From: Verrucomicrobiota bacterium
GTDB lineage: Bacteria; Verrucomicrobiota; Verrucomicrobiia; Opitutales; UBA953
DNA length: 64,000 bases
Assembly (NCBI GenBank): GCA_016871725.1
Contig: VHCL01000001.1
Span: 62,001-126,000 of the forward strand
Direction of reading: 5' to 3'
A program made the translations under genes and the position numbers. The notes under the pieces were generated by a model, which did not search any database, had not been told where the DNA came from, and saw nothing but the letters and a program-made list of their open reading frames with translations. The first letter of the stretch is position 1. Every line of letters starts with the position of its first letter. Of this stretch, positions 47,110 to 56,532 are shown one piece after another.

Positions 47110-47811
47110 ATGTGCGGCCGTGTCACCCAGTTCTCGCGCTGGGAAGAAATCGTGAAAAGCCTGGGTGCCGCGGCACCCGAGGTGGCGCCGCGCTATAACA
47201 TCTCGCCCGGCACGCCGCTGCTCAGCGTGCGGCGCGAGCAGGGCGTGCTCCGCACCGAGGCGTTGACGTGGGGCTTCGTGCCCGCTTGGGCGCCGGCCGA
47301 CGAGACGGCCGGCCATGCCAACGCCCGCGTCGAGGGGATCTTCGACCGCCCGACTTTCCGCGAAGCCGCCCGCCTCCGTCGGTGTGTCGTGCCGCTCGAC
47401 GGCTATTACGAATGGAAGACGGAGGGGAAGCTGAAGGTGCCGTATTATTTCCGCGCGGCCGACGGCGGTCCGCTCGCGGTCGGCGGCTTGTGGTCGCTGC
47501 GTCCCGGCGCCGACGGCACGGCGCGTCGGACGCTCTGCCTCGTGACGGTCGCCCCCAACCGCGAGGCGGGCGAGGTGCACTCGCGCATGCCGGTGGTGCT
47601 CGCCGGCCCCGCCCGGCAGGCCTGGCTTTCGGAGCGCGCCTTCACGCCGGACGAGTTCGCGACGCTCGCCGTCACCGCCCCCGACCGGACGCTGTCCCTC
47701 CATCGCGTCTCGCCCGACGTCAACCGCGTCGCGGTCGACGCCGAACACCTGGTGCGGCCGCTGGTCGGCGCGATGGATCAGCCGGACTTCCTCGGGGATT
47801 TGCTTGGCTAA
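47110..47811 (+). CDS. SOS response-associated peptidase (SRAP/YedK/HMCES)
   Basis: MCGRVTQFS, YNISPG, NARVEGIFDRPTFREA, CVVPLDGYYEW. Confidence 0.95.
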   Translation: MCGRVTQFSRWEEIVKSLGAAAPEVAPRYNISPGTPLLSVRREQGVLRTEALTWGFVPAWAPADETAGHANARVEGIFDRPTFREAARLRRCVVPLDGYYEWKTEGKLKVPYYFRAADGGPLAVGGLWSLRPGADGTARRTLCLVTVAPNREAGEVHSRMPVVLAGPARQAWLSERAFTPDEFATLAVTAPDRTLSLHRVSPDVNRVAVDAEHLVRPLVGAMDQPDFLGDLLG

Positions 47812-47838
47812 CGGGCTGTTTTTCGGCAGAACAGAGTC

Positions 47839-48240
47839 ATGGCCGAACCCTCGCACCCTCCCAAGACCGTGGAGAAGCCATGGGGGCGGGAGATCTGGTT
47901 CGCCGACCAGGCGGCCTACGCCGGCAAGATCCTCGAGGTCAAGAAAGGCCGCCGCCTGAGCCTCCAATACCATGAGCGCAAGACCGAGACCCTCTACCTG
48001 ATCTCCGGCAAGATGGTCCTGACGCTCCGGCCGATCGCCCCGGGCGAGACGCCTTCGGCCGCGCTCGTCACGCCCGCCGACCAGAGCCAATGGCTTCCCG
48101 GCCGGTCCGTCCACATCCCGGCCCGCACCATCCACCGCTTCGAATCCCTCGAAGACAGCGTCTTGCTCGAAGTCTCCACGCCCGACCTGACCGACGTCGT
48201 CCGCCTGCAGGACGACTTCGGCCGTCCGGCCCGCGACTGA
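47839..48240 (+). CDS. Cupin domain protein, mannose-6-phosphate isomerase type II-like
   Basis: KPWGREIWF, LSLQYHERKTETLYLISGKM, HIPARTIHRFES. Confidence 0.85.
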   Translation: MAEPSHPPKTVEKPWGREIWFADQAAYAGKILEVKKGRRLSLQYHERKTETLYLISGKMVLTLRPIAPGETPSAALVTPADQSQWLPGRSVHIPARTIHRFESLEDSVLLEVSTPDLTDVVRLQDDFGRPARD

Positions 48241-48259
48241 CCCCTTTCCTCCTTCCCTC

Positions 48260-49228
48260 ATGCGCAAAGTATTGGCCTTTGACCTCGGCGGCACGAAGTT
48301 CGCCTTCGGCGTCGTCAACGAAGACGGCTCCGTCCTCGGTTCCGGCCGCGTCGAGACGTTCGCCGAAAAAGGCCCGCAGCAGGCCTGCGAGCGCGTCGCG
48401 GCAGCCGCCCACAAGCTCCTCGCCGAGCTCCGGCTCAAGCCGGCCGACTTCGTCGCCATCGGCGTCGCCTCCCCGGGTCCGCTCGACATGGCCCGCGGCT
48501 GCGTCGACGGTTCGCCGAACCTTCCCGGGTGGACCGGCTTCTCGATCACCGATCACCTGAGCAATTCCTTCGGCGGCCTGCCTGCCCGCATCGACAACGA
48601 CTGCAACGCCGCCGCTCTGGGCGAATATCGCTTCGGCGCCGGTAAGGGCAAGAAGAACGTCGTCTACGTCACCGTCTCCACCGGCATCGGCGGCGGCGCG
48701 GTCATCGACGGCCGCCTGATGCGCGGCGCCAACGGCAACGCGGCCGAGCTCGGCCATATCCCGCTCACCATGGACGGCCCGCGCTGCGGCTGCGGCAACC
48801 CGGGCTGCTGGGAGGTCTACGCCTCCGGCACCGCCATCGCGCGCCGCACCCGCGAGGCCCTCGCGGCCGGCCGCCCGTCGAGCATCGTGAAGTTCGCCGG
48901 CGGCGTCGAACAGGTCACCACGCACCACCTCTTCCAGGCGATGGCCGGAGGCGACGCGCTGGCCAAGGAGATCTGGGCCGAATCGATCAACTACCTCGGG
49001 CGCGGCCTCGGCGCGGTCATCAACACCTTCAATCCCGACGTCATCGTGGTCGGCGGAGGCGTCACCGCGGCCGGCGACGCGCTGTTCGTCCCGATGCGCG
49101 AGAGCGCGAACAAGTACGCCTTCCCGCGCCTGTCCGCGGTCTGCGCGATCGTCCCCGCCGGCCTCGGCGGCGAAGTCGGCGTCGTCGGTGCGGCCGCCTG
49201 CGCGCTGGAGGACGCGCCAGAGAGGTGA
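48260..49228 (+). CDS. ROK family sugar kinase
   Basis: VLAFDLGGTKFAFGVV, NDCNAAALGE, VSTGIGGGAVIDG, CGCGNPGCWEVYASG. Confidence 0.93.
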   Translation: MRKVLAFDLGGTKFAFGVVNEDGSVLGSGRVETFAEKGPQQACERVAAAAHKLLAELRLKPADFVAIGVASPGPLDMARGCVDGSPNLPGWTGFSITDHLSNSFGGLPARIDNDCNAAALGEYRFGAGKGKKNVVYVTVSTGIGGGAVIDGRLMRGANGNAAELGHIPLTMDGPRCGCGNPGCWEVYASGTAIARRTREALAAGRPSSIVKFAGGVEQVTTHHLFQAMAGGDALAKEIWAESINYLGRGLGAVINTFNPDVIVVGGGVTAAGDALFVPMRESANKYAFPRLSAVCAIVPAGLGGEVGVVGAAACALEDAPER

Positions 49229-50634
49229 TGTTCGCCGGCCTCGCCAGCTCGTTGCTGATCGCGGCGATACCGCCGGGCCTCGGCGCGTATGCCGAGGCCG
49301 GCTATGACTTCGGTGGCGAGCTGCCGAAGGCGCTCGCGCCGGCCGCTTCGGTCACGGACTTCGGCGCCTCGCCGAACGACAAGGTCGACGACACCGACGC
49401 GTTCGAGAAGGCGCTGCGCAAAGGCGGGGTCATCGCCGTTCCGGAGGGCGAATTCCTCCTTTCCCGCCGGCTCCATGCGCGCAAGCCCGGCACGGTGCTG
49501 CTGGGGTCTGGTTCGGCCAAGACCCGCCTGCGTTTCACCCGATCGCTTGAGGATCTCGATCCGACACCGGCCAAGAACGCCGGCGGAATGGCGACGACCC
49601 AGTGGTCCTGGATCGGCGGCCTGCTGACTTTCCATGGCGCCAGCAAGAACGGACCCACGCAGGCCGTCTTGCCGGCCAAGCGCGGGGACGTGAGCCTGAC
49701 CTTGGCCAAGGCCGGCCGTTTCAAGGCCGGCCAGGAGGTCGTCCTCTTCTTGAACGGCGGCGGCGACCGCTTGGTCCGCCACCTCTATGCGGGCGAACCG
49801 GGCAAGACCTCCAATCTGAAGCCCCCGCCCCGCGTCGAGCTGGCCGCCCGGATCGCCGCCGTCGACGGGCGCGTCTTGACCTTGAGCGCGCCCTTGCTCG
49901 CCGACCTGCCGGAGGAATTCGCGCCGACCATCGCCCTTGCGGGCGCGCGGGACGAATATGGCCTGCGCGGGATAGGCTTCGTGACCGACGCCAAGGCTTA
50001 CAAGGGCCATTTCAAGGAGGATGGTTGGAATCCGCTGGAGTTTCACGACGTCCATCATGGGTGGATGGAAGACCTTGCTTTCAACGGCGTGGACAGCGGG
50101 CCTTTCGTCTCCGGTTCGCATGTCACCCTCCGCCGGATCACGTGCGGAGCCGGCCGGCCGACCGGCCCCGGTGGTTTCATCGGCCACCACGGCGTCAGCT
50201 TGAAAGGCCAGGCTCATCGCCTGGAGGAGTTCGAGTTCAAGGTCCGGTTCCATCACGACGTGACCTTCTGCGATTGGTCGAGCGGCAATGTCGTCCGCGC
50301 CGGCTCGGGCGTCGACATCACGCTGGATTTTCACAAGCGCGGACCGTTCGCCAACCTCGTCACCAATCTCGTCTCCGCGGACGGCGCCAATTTCTTCACC
50401 TGTGGCGGCGGCGAGGGCCTCGGCCGATCCGCCGGGGCGTGGAATATTTTCTGGAACCTGAAAGGACGGAAGGGCATCGACTTTCCGGCGCCGGATTTCT
50501 GCCCTGCGGCGACCACTTTCGTCGGCGTCCCGATGCAGGCCCCGCGCGGTTCGCCCATCAAGGTACAGTATTTGAAGGCGGGTGACCCCGCCGATCTGTG
50601 GCTGGGGCTGCGCGCCAAGCCGCCCGGCAAGTGA
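49228..50634 (+). CDS. Secreted pectate-lyase-like (right-handed beta-helix) protein
   Basis: Signal-like N-terminus; VTDFGASPNDKVDDTDAFEKALRKGGVIAVPEGEFLLS is the pectate-lyase-superfamily start pattern. Confidence 0.75.
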   Translation: MFAGLASSLLIAAIPPGLGAYAEAGYDFGGELPKALAPAASVTDFGASPNDKVDDTDAFEKALRKGGVIAVPEGEFLLSRRLHARKPGTVLLGSGSAKTRLRFTRSLEDLDPTPAKNAGGMATTQWSWIGGLLTFHGASKNGPTQAVLPAKRGDVSLTLAKAGRFKAGQEVVLFLNGGGDRLVRHLYAGEPGKTSNLKPPPRVELAARIAAVDGRVLTLSAPLLADLPEEFAPTIALAGARDEYGLRGIGFVTDAKAYKGHFKEDGWNPLEFHDVHHGWMEDLAFNGVDSGPFVSGSHVTLRRITCGAGRPTGPGGFIGHHGVSLKGQAHRLEEFEFKVRFHHDVTFCDWSSGNVVRAGSGVDITLDFHKRGPFANLVTNLVSADGANFFTCGGGEGLGRSAGAWNIFWNLKGRKGIDFPAPDFCPAATTFVGVPMQAPRGSPIKVQYLKAGDPADLWLGLRAKPPGK

Positions 50635-51362
50635 TGCGCGTGTCGGTCGTCCTCCCGGCCTTCAACGAAGAGAAGCTGCTTCCGGCCGCCCTGGCGGCGG
50701 TGAAGGCGGCGGCGGCGGCGTTCACGGCCCGAGGCTGGGAGTGGGAATGCGTGGTCTGCGACAACAATTCGACCGACGCTACGGCGGCGGTCGCCCGCGC
50801 GGCGGGCGCGACGGTGGTCTTCGAGCCGGTCAACCAGATCGGCCGCGCCCGTGACGCGGGGGCGCGTGTCGCCACGGGCGACTGGCTCGTCTTCATCGAC
50901 GCGGACTCGACGCCTTCCGCGGAACTCTTCGCATCCATCGCGACCCGTATCTCGGAAGGCCGCGCGCTGGGCGGCGGCAGTACGGTCGAACTCGAGCCAG
51001 GTACGCCGCGCTACGCCCGCTTCGTCTGCGGGCTGTGGAATCTCTGGAGCCGCCTCGCCGGCTGGGCCGCGGGCTCGTGCGTCTGGGTCGAAGCTTCCGC
51101 CTTCCGCGCGGTGGGCGGTTTCGGGACCGAATACTACGCGGGCGAAGAGGTCTTCCTCAGCCGCCGCCTGAAGGCGCTGGCCCGCCGCTCCGGCCGCCGG
51201 TTCGTCATCCTCGCCGACCATCCGTTGCGCACGTCTTCGCGCAAACTGAAGCTCTACACGCTCACGGAGGCGGGCCGCTTCTTCTTCCGCATGCTCTTCA
51301 CCGCGGGCCGCGCGGCGAAGCGGCCGGAGCACTGCGGGATCTGGTACGACGGACGCCGCTGA
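50634..51362 (+). CDS. Glycosyltransferase family 2
   Basis: VSVVLPAFNEEKLLPAAL, VCDNNSTDATAAVARAAGA, DWLVFIDADSTPS. Confidence 0.92.
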   Translation: MRVSVVLPAFNEEKLLPAALAAVKAAAAAFTARGWEWECVVCDNNSTDATAAVARAAGATVVFEPVNQIGRARDAGARVATGDWLVFIDADSTPSAELFASIATRISEGRALGGGSTVELEPGTPRYARFVCGLWNLWSRLAGWAAGSCVWVEASAFRAVGGFGTEYYAGEEVFLSRRLKALARRSGRRFVILADHPLRTSSRKLKLYTLTEAGRFFFRMLFTAGRAAKRPEHCGIWYDGRR

Positions 51363-51365
51363 GGC

Positions 51366-52028
51366 TCAGAGCCGCTGGCGCTTCCACTTCGGGATCGGGA
51401 ACACGGTGACCTTGTCCGAGCGCACCTCGACGTCGTCGCGGTGCCGCAGGCGCCTGGCCTCCGCCGCGGTGACGATCTCGTAATGCGGCGCGGCGGTGAT
51501 GAGGTCGGCGATCTCCCAGCAGTCCTTCGGATTGTTCACCCACTTCTCGGCCGGCAGGCGGCTGAGGTCGTACGGCTTCGAGTAGCTGCGCAGGGTCTTG
51601 CGCGGACCCTTGGCGTATTCGTGGAAGTAGGACATCGCGAGTTCGCGCACGCTGCGGTAGACCGGATCGCGCCAGCGTAGGCAGACGTAATTGGTCTTGG
51701 AGATCGCGCCCCATTTGCCGTTCACGCGGAAGGGCGCGATGACGTGGTCCATGTCCTGGTGCGCGCTGAAGTCCAGCAGCAGGGGAGGGTGGCCCTGCAG
51801 CCAGAGCGCGAACGCCGCCACCATGGCGCCTTCGATGCAATGGGCGCGGCGATGTTTCAGGGTCTGTTCCACCGAGCGGGCCGTGTCGCCCTCCGGCTCG
51901 AAGTTCTGCGGGAAGTCCACGAGGAAGTCCTGGATGGCCTGCGGGGTGGTGAGCCGCGCGAGCGTGCGCGCCGCGGACAGGCTGAGGCCTCTCCGCTGGG
52001 CGAGTCGGGTGCGGGCGGCGTACGACAT
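51366..52028 (-). CDS. Hypothetical protein, transglutaminase-like Cys-His-Asp arrangement
   Basis: RRAHCIEGAMVAAF ... LLDFSAHQDMDHVIAPFRVNGKWG resembles transglutaminase-like core; start MSYAARTRLAQ chosen. Confidence 0.5.
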   Translation of the reverse strand: MSYAARTRLAQRRGLSLSAARTLARLTTPQAIQDFLVDFPQNFEPEGDTARSVEQTLKHRRAHCIEGAMVAAFALWLQGHPPLLLDFSAHQDMDHVIAPFRVNGKWGAISKTNYVCLRWRDPVYRSVRELAMSYFHEYAKGPRKTLRSYSKPYDLSRLPAEKWVNNPKDCWEIADLITAAPHYEIVTAAEARRLRHRDDVEVRSDKVTVFPIPKWKRQRL

Positions 52029-52132
52029 GGCCTGAGGTCTAGGCCGCCGTCGCCGACGGCTCAAGGAGCGAGTGCGGAGGTGCTTTCGGATTGGCTAATC
52101 CGGTCGCGGCCGTTTGCTCATCGGCGTCCGCC

Positions 52133-52342
52133 ATGCCGATCTTCGACTACACCTGCGCCGACTGTGGCAAGACCAGCGAGCTGCTTGTCCGTAGCTCCCA
52201 AGACAAACCGGCCTGCCCCCTCTGCGGCTCGGAAAGGCTGGCGAAACAGCTCCCGATGGTGGCGGTCAAAGGATTGAAGTCCGACCACGTCCACACGAAC
52301 GGCTGCGGCTGCGGCAAGCCCCGCGGCGGCTGCGGCCACTGA
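52133..52342 (+). CDS. FmdB-type zinc ribbon protein
   Basis: MPIFDYTCADCGKTSELL...CPLCGSERLAKQLP. Confidence 0.9.
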   Translation: MPIFDYTCADCGKTSELLVRSSQDKPACPLCGSERLAKQLPMVAVKGLKSDHVHTNGCGCGKPRGGCGH

Positions 52343-52343
52343 G

Positions 52344-52991
52344 ATGGACCTCGAGCACTTCCGCTGGGGCGCCCTCCAGCTCATCCTGCTGATCATCTCG
52401 ATCGGGCTCCATGAGTTCGGCCACGCCTGGATGGCGGATATGCGCGGCGACCCGCTCCCGCGCCTCCAGGGCCGCGTGACGCTCAACCCCTTCGCCCACA
52501 CGGATCCCATCGGCACCATCGCCCTCCCCGCGATCATGATCTTCCTCAGCCCCGGTTTCGGCCTCATCGGCTGGGGGAAGCCGGTCCAGGTCTCCCTGCC
52601 CAATCCCCGGACCCGTCGGATGGATGATATCTACATCACCCTCGCCGGCCCCGGGATGAACCTGGTGCTCTGCGGCGTCTTCGCCCTCATCGGCGGGCTG
52701 GGCGACTTCGACCCCCGCTCGCAGGCGGTGATCATCGATTTCCTGCAGATGGGTGTCTTCCTCAACGCCAGCCTGGTCGTCTTCAACCTGATCCCCGTCC
52801 CGCCGCTCGACGGCTCGCGCGTCGCCGTCCGGCTGGGTCTCTATTCGGAGGAGACGTTCCTGATGCTCGCCCGCTGGGGCTTCCTCATCCTGCTCGTCGC
52901 GGTGAACCTGCCGTTCTTCCGGGAGTTCATGCGCGAGGCGGTCGGCCTGGTCGCGACGCCTTGGTTCTGGCTCTGGCATTTCCTCTCCTGA
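52344..52991 (+). CDS. Site-2 protease family (M50) membrane metalloprotease
   Basis: IGLHEFGHAWMADMRGD HExxH, VFNLIPVPPLDGSRV. Confidence 0.93.
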   Translation: MDLEHFRWGALQLILLIISIGLHEFGHAWMADMRGDPLPRLQGRVTLNPFAHTDPIGTIALPAIMIFLSPGFGLIGWGKPVQVSLPNPRTRRMDDIYITLAGPGMNLVLCGVFALIGGLGDFDPRSQAVIIDFLQMGVFLNASLVVFNLIPVPPLDGSRVAVRLGLYSEETFLMLARWGFLILLVAVNLPFFREFMREAVGLVATPWFWLWHFLS

Positions 52992-53046
52992 GCCGGCCGG
53001 CCACGAGAGGCTTGCCTATTTCCCGCCCGCGGGCGAAAGTCGGCCC

Positions 53047-53439
53047 ATGCAAACCCTCGGCGAACGTCTCCAAGAAGCCCGTCAGCGACTGGGCGTGACC
53101 CTCCGCGAGGCCGCGGAGTTCACCAAGATCCGCACCGATTACCTCCAGGCGATGGAAGCCAACCAGTTCGAATCCATCCCGCTCGCCGACGTCTACAAGC
53201 GCGGCTTCGTCAAGGTCTACGCGAAGTACCTCCGTCTCGACGACGAGAAGGCCGGCGCCGACTTCAACACGCACCACTCCGCCAAGGCTTCCCGCCGTCC
53301 GCTCGAGTCCGGCGCCGACGACGACGCCGCCTTCGAGCCCGAGGCCGGCGGCGCGCCGCTGGCGATCAGCCGCGACACGCTGATCTACGGCATCATCGGC
53401 ATCGCGGTCGTCGCGATCCTGCTCGCGTTTTTTATCTGA
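53047..53439 (+). CDS. rodZ: RodZ-like HTH (Xre) + TM protein, N-terminal part; reading frame breaks at T6
   Basis: LGERLQEARQRLGVTLREAAEFTKIRTDYLQAMEANQFESIPLADVYKRGFVKVYAKYLRLD HTH_25 pattern, TM YGIIGIAVVAILLAFFI then stop. Confidence 0.8.
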   Translation: MQTLGERLQEARQRLGVTLREAAEFTKIRTDYLQAMEANQFESIPLADVYKRGFVKVYAKYLRLDDEKAGADFNTHHSAKASRRPLESGADDDAAFEPEAGGAPLAISRDTLIYGIIGIAVVAILLAFFI

Positions 53440-53819
53440 GCTCGCCGTCGCCGGCCCGGCGACCTGAGCCTCCGGCTCCCACGGTCGTCGCCCCGGTCAC
53501 GCCGGCGGGCCGTCCGCATCAGATCACGCTCCGGTCCGTCAAGGCGGGCGTCCAGTATCAGGTCATCGAACAGAACACGGGGGAGGTCCCTGGACGCGGC
53601 GTGCTTTCGCCCCGCGACAAGCCGGTGGTCATCAATGTGAAAGGGCCGAGCGAACTCCGTTCTTCGGCGGTCGAGAGCCTGCGCGTCCAGATCGATGGCA
53701 TCCCGTTCCCGCTCCCCCCCCATGTGAGCGGGGCGATGATCGTGGGCCTGCCTGACACCTTCACGACCCCGCCCGCGCCTAAGCCGGTACCGGCGGCGAA
53801 GGGAGCCAAGGGTCGTTGA
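53427..53819 (+). pseudogene. RodZ-like C-terminal part in the -1 frame (frameshift continuation)
   Basis: From T6 at 53428-53433 the -1 frame is open to 53819: YLSSPSPARRPEPPAPTVV...HQITLRSVKAGVQYQVIEQNTGEVPGRGVLSPRDKPVVINVKG... Confidence 0.65.
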
Positions 53820-53866
53820 TGCGGGGAGGTTGACCCTTCGCCGCGGCCGGTCATCTTGGAGGCGCA

Positions 53867-54487
53867 GTGCCCCCGCGCCTCGAACAACGCGTCCTCGTCC
53901 TCAACCGTCTCTGGCAGCCGGTGAACATCGTCGGCGTGCTCCGGGCGATGAGCCTGCTCTTCCGCGGCCGCGCTTCGGCCATCTACTCCGATCCCGCCGC
54001 CGGCCACCGCGTCCTCAGCGCCGCGGAGTGGCTGAAGTTCTCGGCGGAGTCGCCGCCGCCCGCGGGCGAGGCCGTGCGTTCGCCCTGCATCGTCGTGCGC
54101 GTCCCGCGCGTCCTCCTCCTCGGCGAGTACGACCGCGTCCCGCGCCGCGAGATCCGCTTCTCGCGCCGCAACGTCTACCTCCGCGACGCCAACACCTGCC
54201 AGTACTGCGGCCGGACCTTCCGCGACGAGGAGCTCAACCTCGACCACGTCGTCCCGCGCGACGTCGGCGGGAAGACCAACTGGGAGAACATCGTGACGGC
54301 CTGCGTGCGCTGCAACTCGCGCAAGGCCAACCGCCTGCCCGAGCAGGCGGGCATGACCCTGCGCCGCGCCCCGGCCAAGCCGAAGTGGCGCCTGGTGGTG
54401 GCGTCCTCGCTCTCGGCCGACGAGGTCGAGGCCTGGAAGGAGTTCCTTGAGGTCACGCCCGCGGGCCAGCTTCCCTGGCGGAACTGA
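53867..54487 (+). CDS. HNH endonuclease
   Basis: RRNVYLRDANTCQYCGRTFRDEELNLDHVVPRDVGGKTNWENIVTACVRCNSRKANR. Confidence 0.93.
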   Translation: MPPRLEQRVLVLNRLWQPVNIVGVLRAMSLLFRGRASAIYSDPAAGHRVLSAAEWLKFSAESPPPAGEAVRSPCIVVRVPRVLLLGEYDRVPRREIRFSRRNVYLRDANTCQYCGRTFRDEELNLDHVVPRDVGGKTNWENIVTACVRCNSRKANRLPEQAGMTLRRAPAKPKWRLVVASSLSADEVEAWKEFLEVTPAGQLPWRN

Positions 54488-54500
54488 GCGGCGAAGCCCT

Positions 54501-54574
54501 TGGTGCGGGTAACCAGATTCGAACTGGTGTATCCACTTTGGAAGAGTGGTGTCCTACCACTGAACGATACCCGC
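54501..54574 (-). tRNA. tRNA-Gly(TCC)
   Basis: Cloverleaf GCGGGTA...CCACT-CTTCCAA-AGTGG...GGTTCGAATCT-like T-arm...ACCA encoded; anticodon TCC. Confidence 0.95.
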
Positions 54575-54636
54575 GTGGCCAAGGACGCCCACTATCCCGA
54601 GGGGGTCCGCCGGGGTCAAGCCTCGGCCCTCGGTCC

Positions 54637-54710
54637 TGGAGCGGGTAACCAGATTCGAACTGGTGTCACCACTATGGGAAAGTGGGGTCCTACCACTGAA
54701 CGATACCCGC
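54637..54710 (-). tRNA. tRNA-Gly(CCC)
   Basis: Cloverleaf GCGGGTA...CCACT-TTCCCAT-AGTGG...TCCA encoded; anticodon CCC. Confidence 0.95.
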
Positions 54711-54753
54711 GTCGCCAGGAACGAGTCCCATCGTGCGGGGTCCGTCGGGTCCG

Positions 54754-55272
54754 TCAAGCCGAGGCCCGGTGGATGACGCTGATGGTGCCGTTGGTCTCGA
54801 GGATCACGTCCTTGGCCTGCTCGATGTTGGCCAGGCCTGCCTGCCGCAGGGCCGACATGAGCTCGTGGTGCGTGATCCGTTCCCGGTGCATGACCTTCTC
54901 CTGGATGACGCCGTCGCGCACGAGGAACGCGGGGCGGCCGACCAGCGCCCAGTGCACGAGGCGGAAATGGCGCGAGAGCAGGAGCATGGCCCAGTTGATG
55001 ACGATGAGCGTCCCGGCGAGGAAGAGCCCGCCGCCGAGGCTGTTGTCGCCGCCGTTCATGGCGTTCTGGACGGTGTTGCTGAGGATGAGCAGCAGGATGA
55101 AATCGAACGGAGTCATCATCCCGGTCTGCCGCCGGCCGGTGAGCCGGATCAGGATCAGCAGGAAGGCGTAGACGATGACCCCGCGCAGCAGCAGTTCCCA
55201 CCACGGCAGCACCGGGATGAGCAGGGCGGTGAGGTCGAAGGGCTGGGCGGCGGCCGAGGGCAGGTGGGGCAT
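54754..55272 (-). CDS. DUF421 (YetF-like) membrane protein
   Basis: LIRLTGRRQTGMMTPFDFILLLILSNTVQNAM pattern. Confidence 0.88.
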   Translation of the reverse strand: MPHLPSAAAQPFDLTALLIPVLPWWELLLRGVIVYAFLLILIRLTGRRQTGMMTPFDFILLLILSNTVQNAMNGGDNSLGGGLFLAGTLIVINWAMLLLSRHFRLVHWALVGRPAFLVRDGVIQEKVMHRERITHHELMSALRQAGLANIEQAKDVILETNGTISVIHRASA

Positions 55273-55354
55273 GTCGTCCAGCGAGGCGGCTCCCCGGCCG
55301 GCGGGCGATGCCGTTTGCGCTTCACGGGAAGCCGACTTCCGTCATCCTCCGCCC

Positions 55355-56530
55355 ATGGCCCGCTCCTCCGCTCCCGCCGTCCGTGACGTCCTCATGATGG
55401 CGACTCCTTCCAAGAACGCCGACCTGCGTTGGTTCGGCGGCTTCCACGCCTCGGACCCGTTCCCGGCCTTCTCCGTCGGCCGTCGCCGCGTGGGCCTGCT
55501 CCCGGGCATGGAGGTCGGCCGCGCGCAGGACGAATCCGCCTTCGACGAAGTCCTCAACCTCACGGCGATCATCGCCGACCTGCGCAAGACCAACCCGAAG
55601 GCGGGCGTGGCCGACGCGATCGTCTTCGCCGCCCTCCAGCGCGGCGTGCAGCGCTTCCGCGTGCCGGCGGATTTCCCGGTGGGCCTCTTCCAGCGCCTCC
55701 GCGAGCTCGGGCTCGAGCTCCACGCCGTCGGTGCGCAGCAGAACGAACGCGGCGCCCCCGAGCTCTTCCCCGAACGTCAGGTGAAGTCGAAGGCCGAGCT
55801 CGCCGGCATCCGCGCGGGCAACGCCGCCGCGGCCGCCGGCTTCCGGGCGGTCGAGCAGATCCTCGCCGAGTCCCGGGCCGACAAGAAGGGCGTGCTGCGG
55901 TGGCGCGGCCGCACCCTCACCGCGGAGATCCTCAAGGAGGAGGCGCAGGTCGCCATCCTGCGGAAAGGCGCGCTCTGCGACATCGGGCTGATCATCGCCC
56001 CGGGCGACCAGGCCGTCGATTGCCACTGCTCGGGCGCCGGCCCGGTCCGCGCCAACGAGCTCATCGTCTGCGACATCTATCCCCGTCACGTCGCCTCGTG
56101 CCAGTACGGGGACATGACCCGCACCTACCTCAAGGGGAAGGCGAACGCGTCCCAGCGCAAGATGGTGCTCGCGGTGCTCGAGGCCCAGCGCCGCGCGATC
56201 AAGGCCATCCGCGCGGGCGTGTCCGGCGCCAAGGTCCACACGGTGGTGCAGGCGTATTTCAAGTCGCTCGGCTACGAGACCGGCCTGAAGAAGGGCGTCT
56301 ACGTCGGTTTCTTCCACGGCACGGGCCACGGCCTCGGCTACGACATCCACGAGGACCCCGCGCTCTCCACGCGCAATCCGCTGCCGCTCGTCGCCGGCCA
56401 CGCGGTCACCGTCGAGCCGGGGCTTTACTATCCGGGCATCGGCGGCTGCCGCTTCGAGGACTGCGTGGTGGTCACGAAGAAGGGCTGCGAGTTCCTCTCC
56501 TCCCATCCCTATAGCTGGGAGATCGCCTGA
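55355..56530 (+). CDS. M24 family peptidase (Xaa-Pro aminopeptidase-like)
   Basis: CDIYPRHVASCQYGDMTRTYLKG, GFFHGTGHGLGYDIHEDP, VTVEPGLYYPGIGGCRFEDCVVV. Confidence 0.93.
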   Translation: MARSSAPAVRDVLMMATPSKNADLRWFGGFHASDPFPAFSVGRRRVGLLPGMEVGRAQDESAFDEVLNLTAIIADLRKTNPKAGVADAIVFAALQRGVQRFRVPADFPVGLFQRLRELGLELHAVGAQQNERGAPELFPERQVKSKAELAGIRAGNAAAAAGFRAVEQILAESRADKKGVLRWRGRTLTAEILKEEAQVAILRKGALCDIGLIIAPGDQAVDCHCSGAGPVRANELIVCDIYPRHVASCQYGDMTRTYLKGKANASQRKMVLAVLEAQRRAIKAIRAGVSGAKVHTVVQAYFKSLGYETGLKKGVYVGFFHGTGHGLGYDIHEDPALSTRNPLPLVAGHAVTVEPGLYYPGIGGCRFEDCVVVTKKGCEFLSSHPYSWEIA

Positions 56531-56532
56531 GC

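Noticed and set aside
46810-48549. 579-aa minus-strand ORF over slyX, SRAP, cupin and the start of the ROK kinase
   Set aside because: Antisense to four confidently identified genes; no domain signature.
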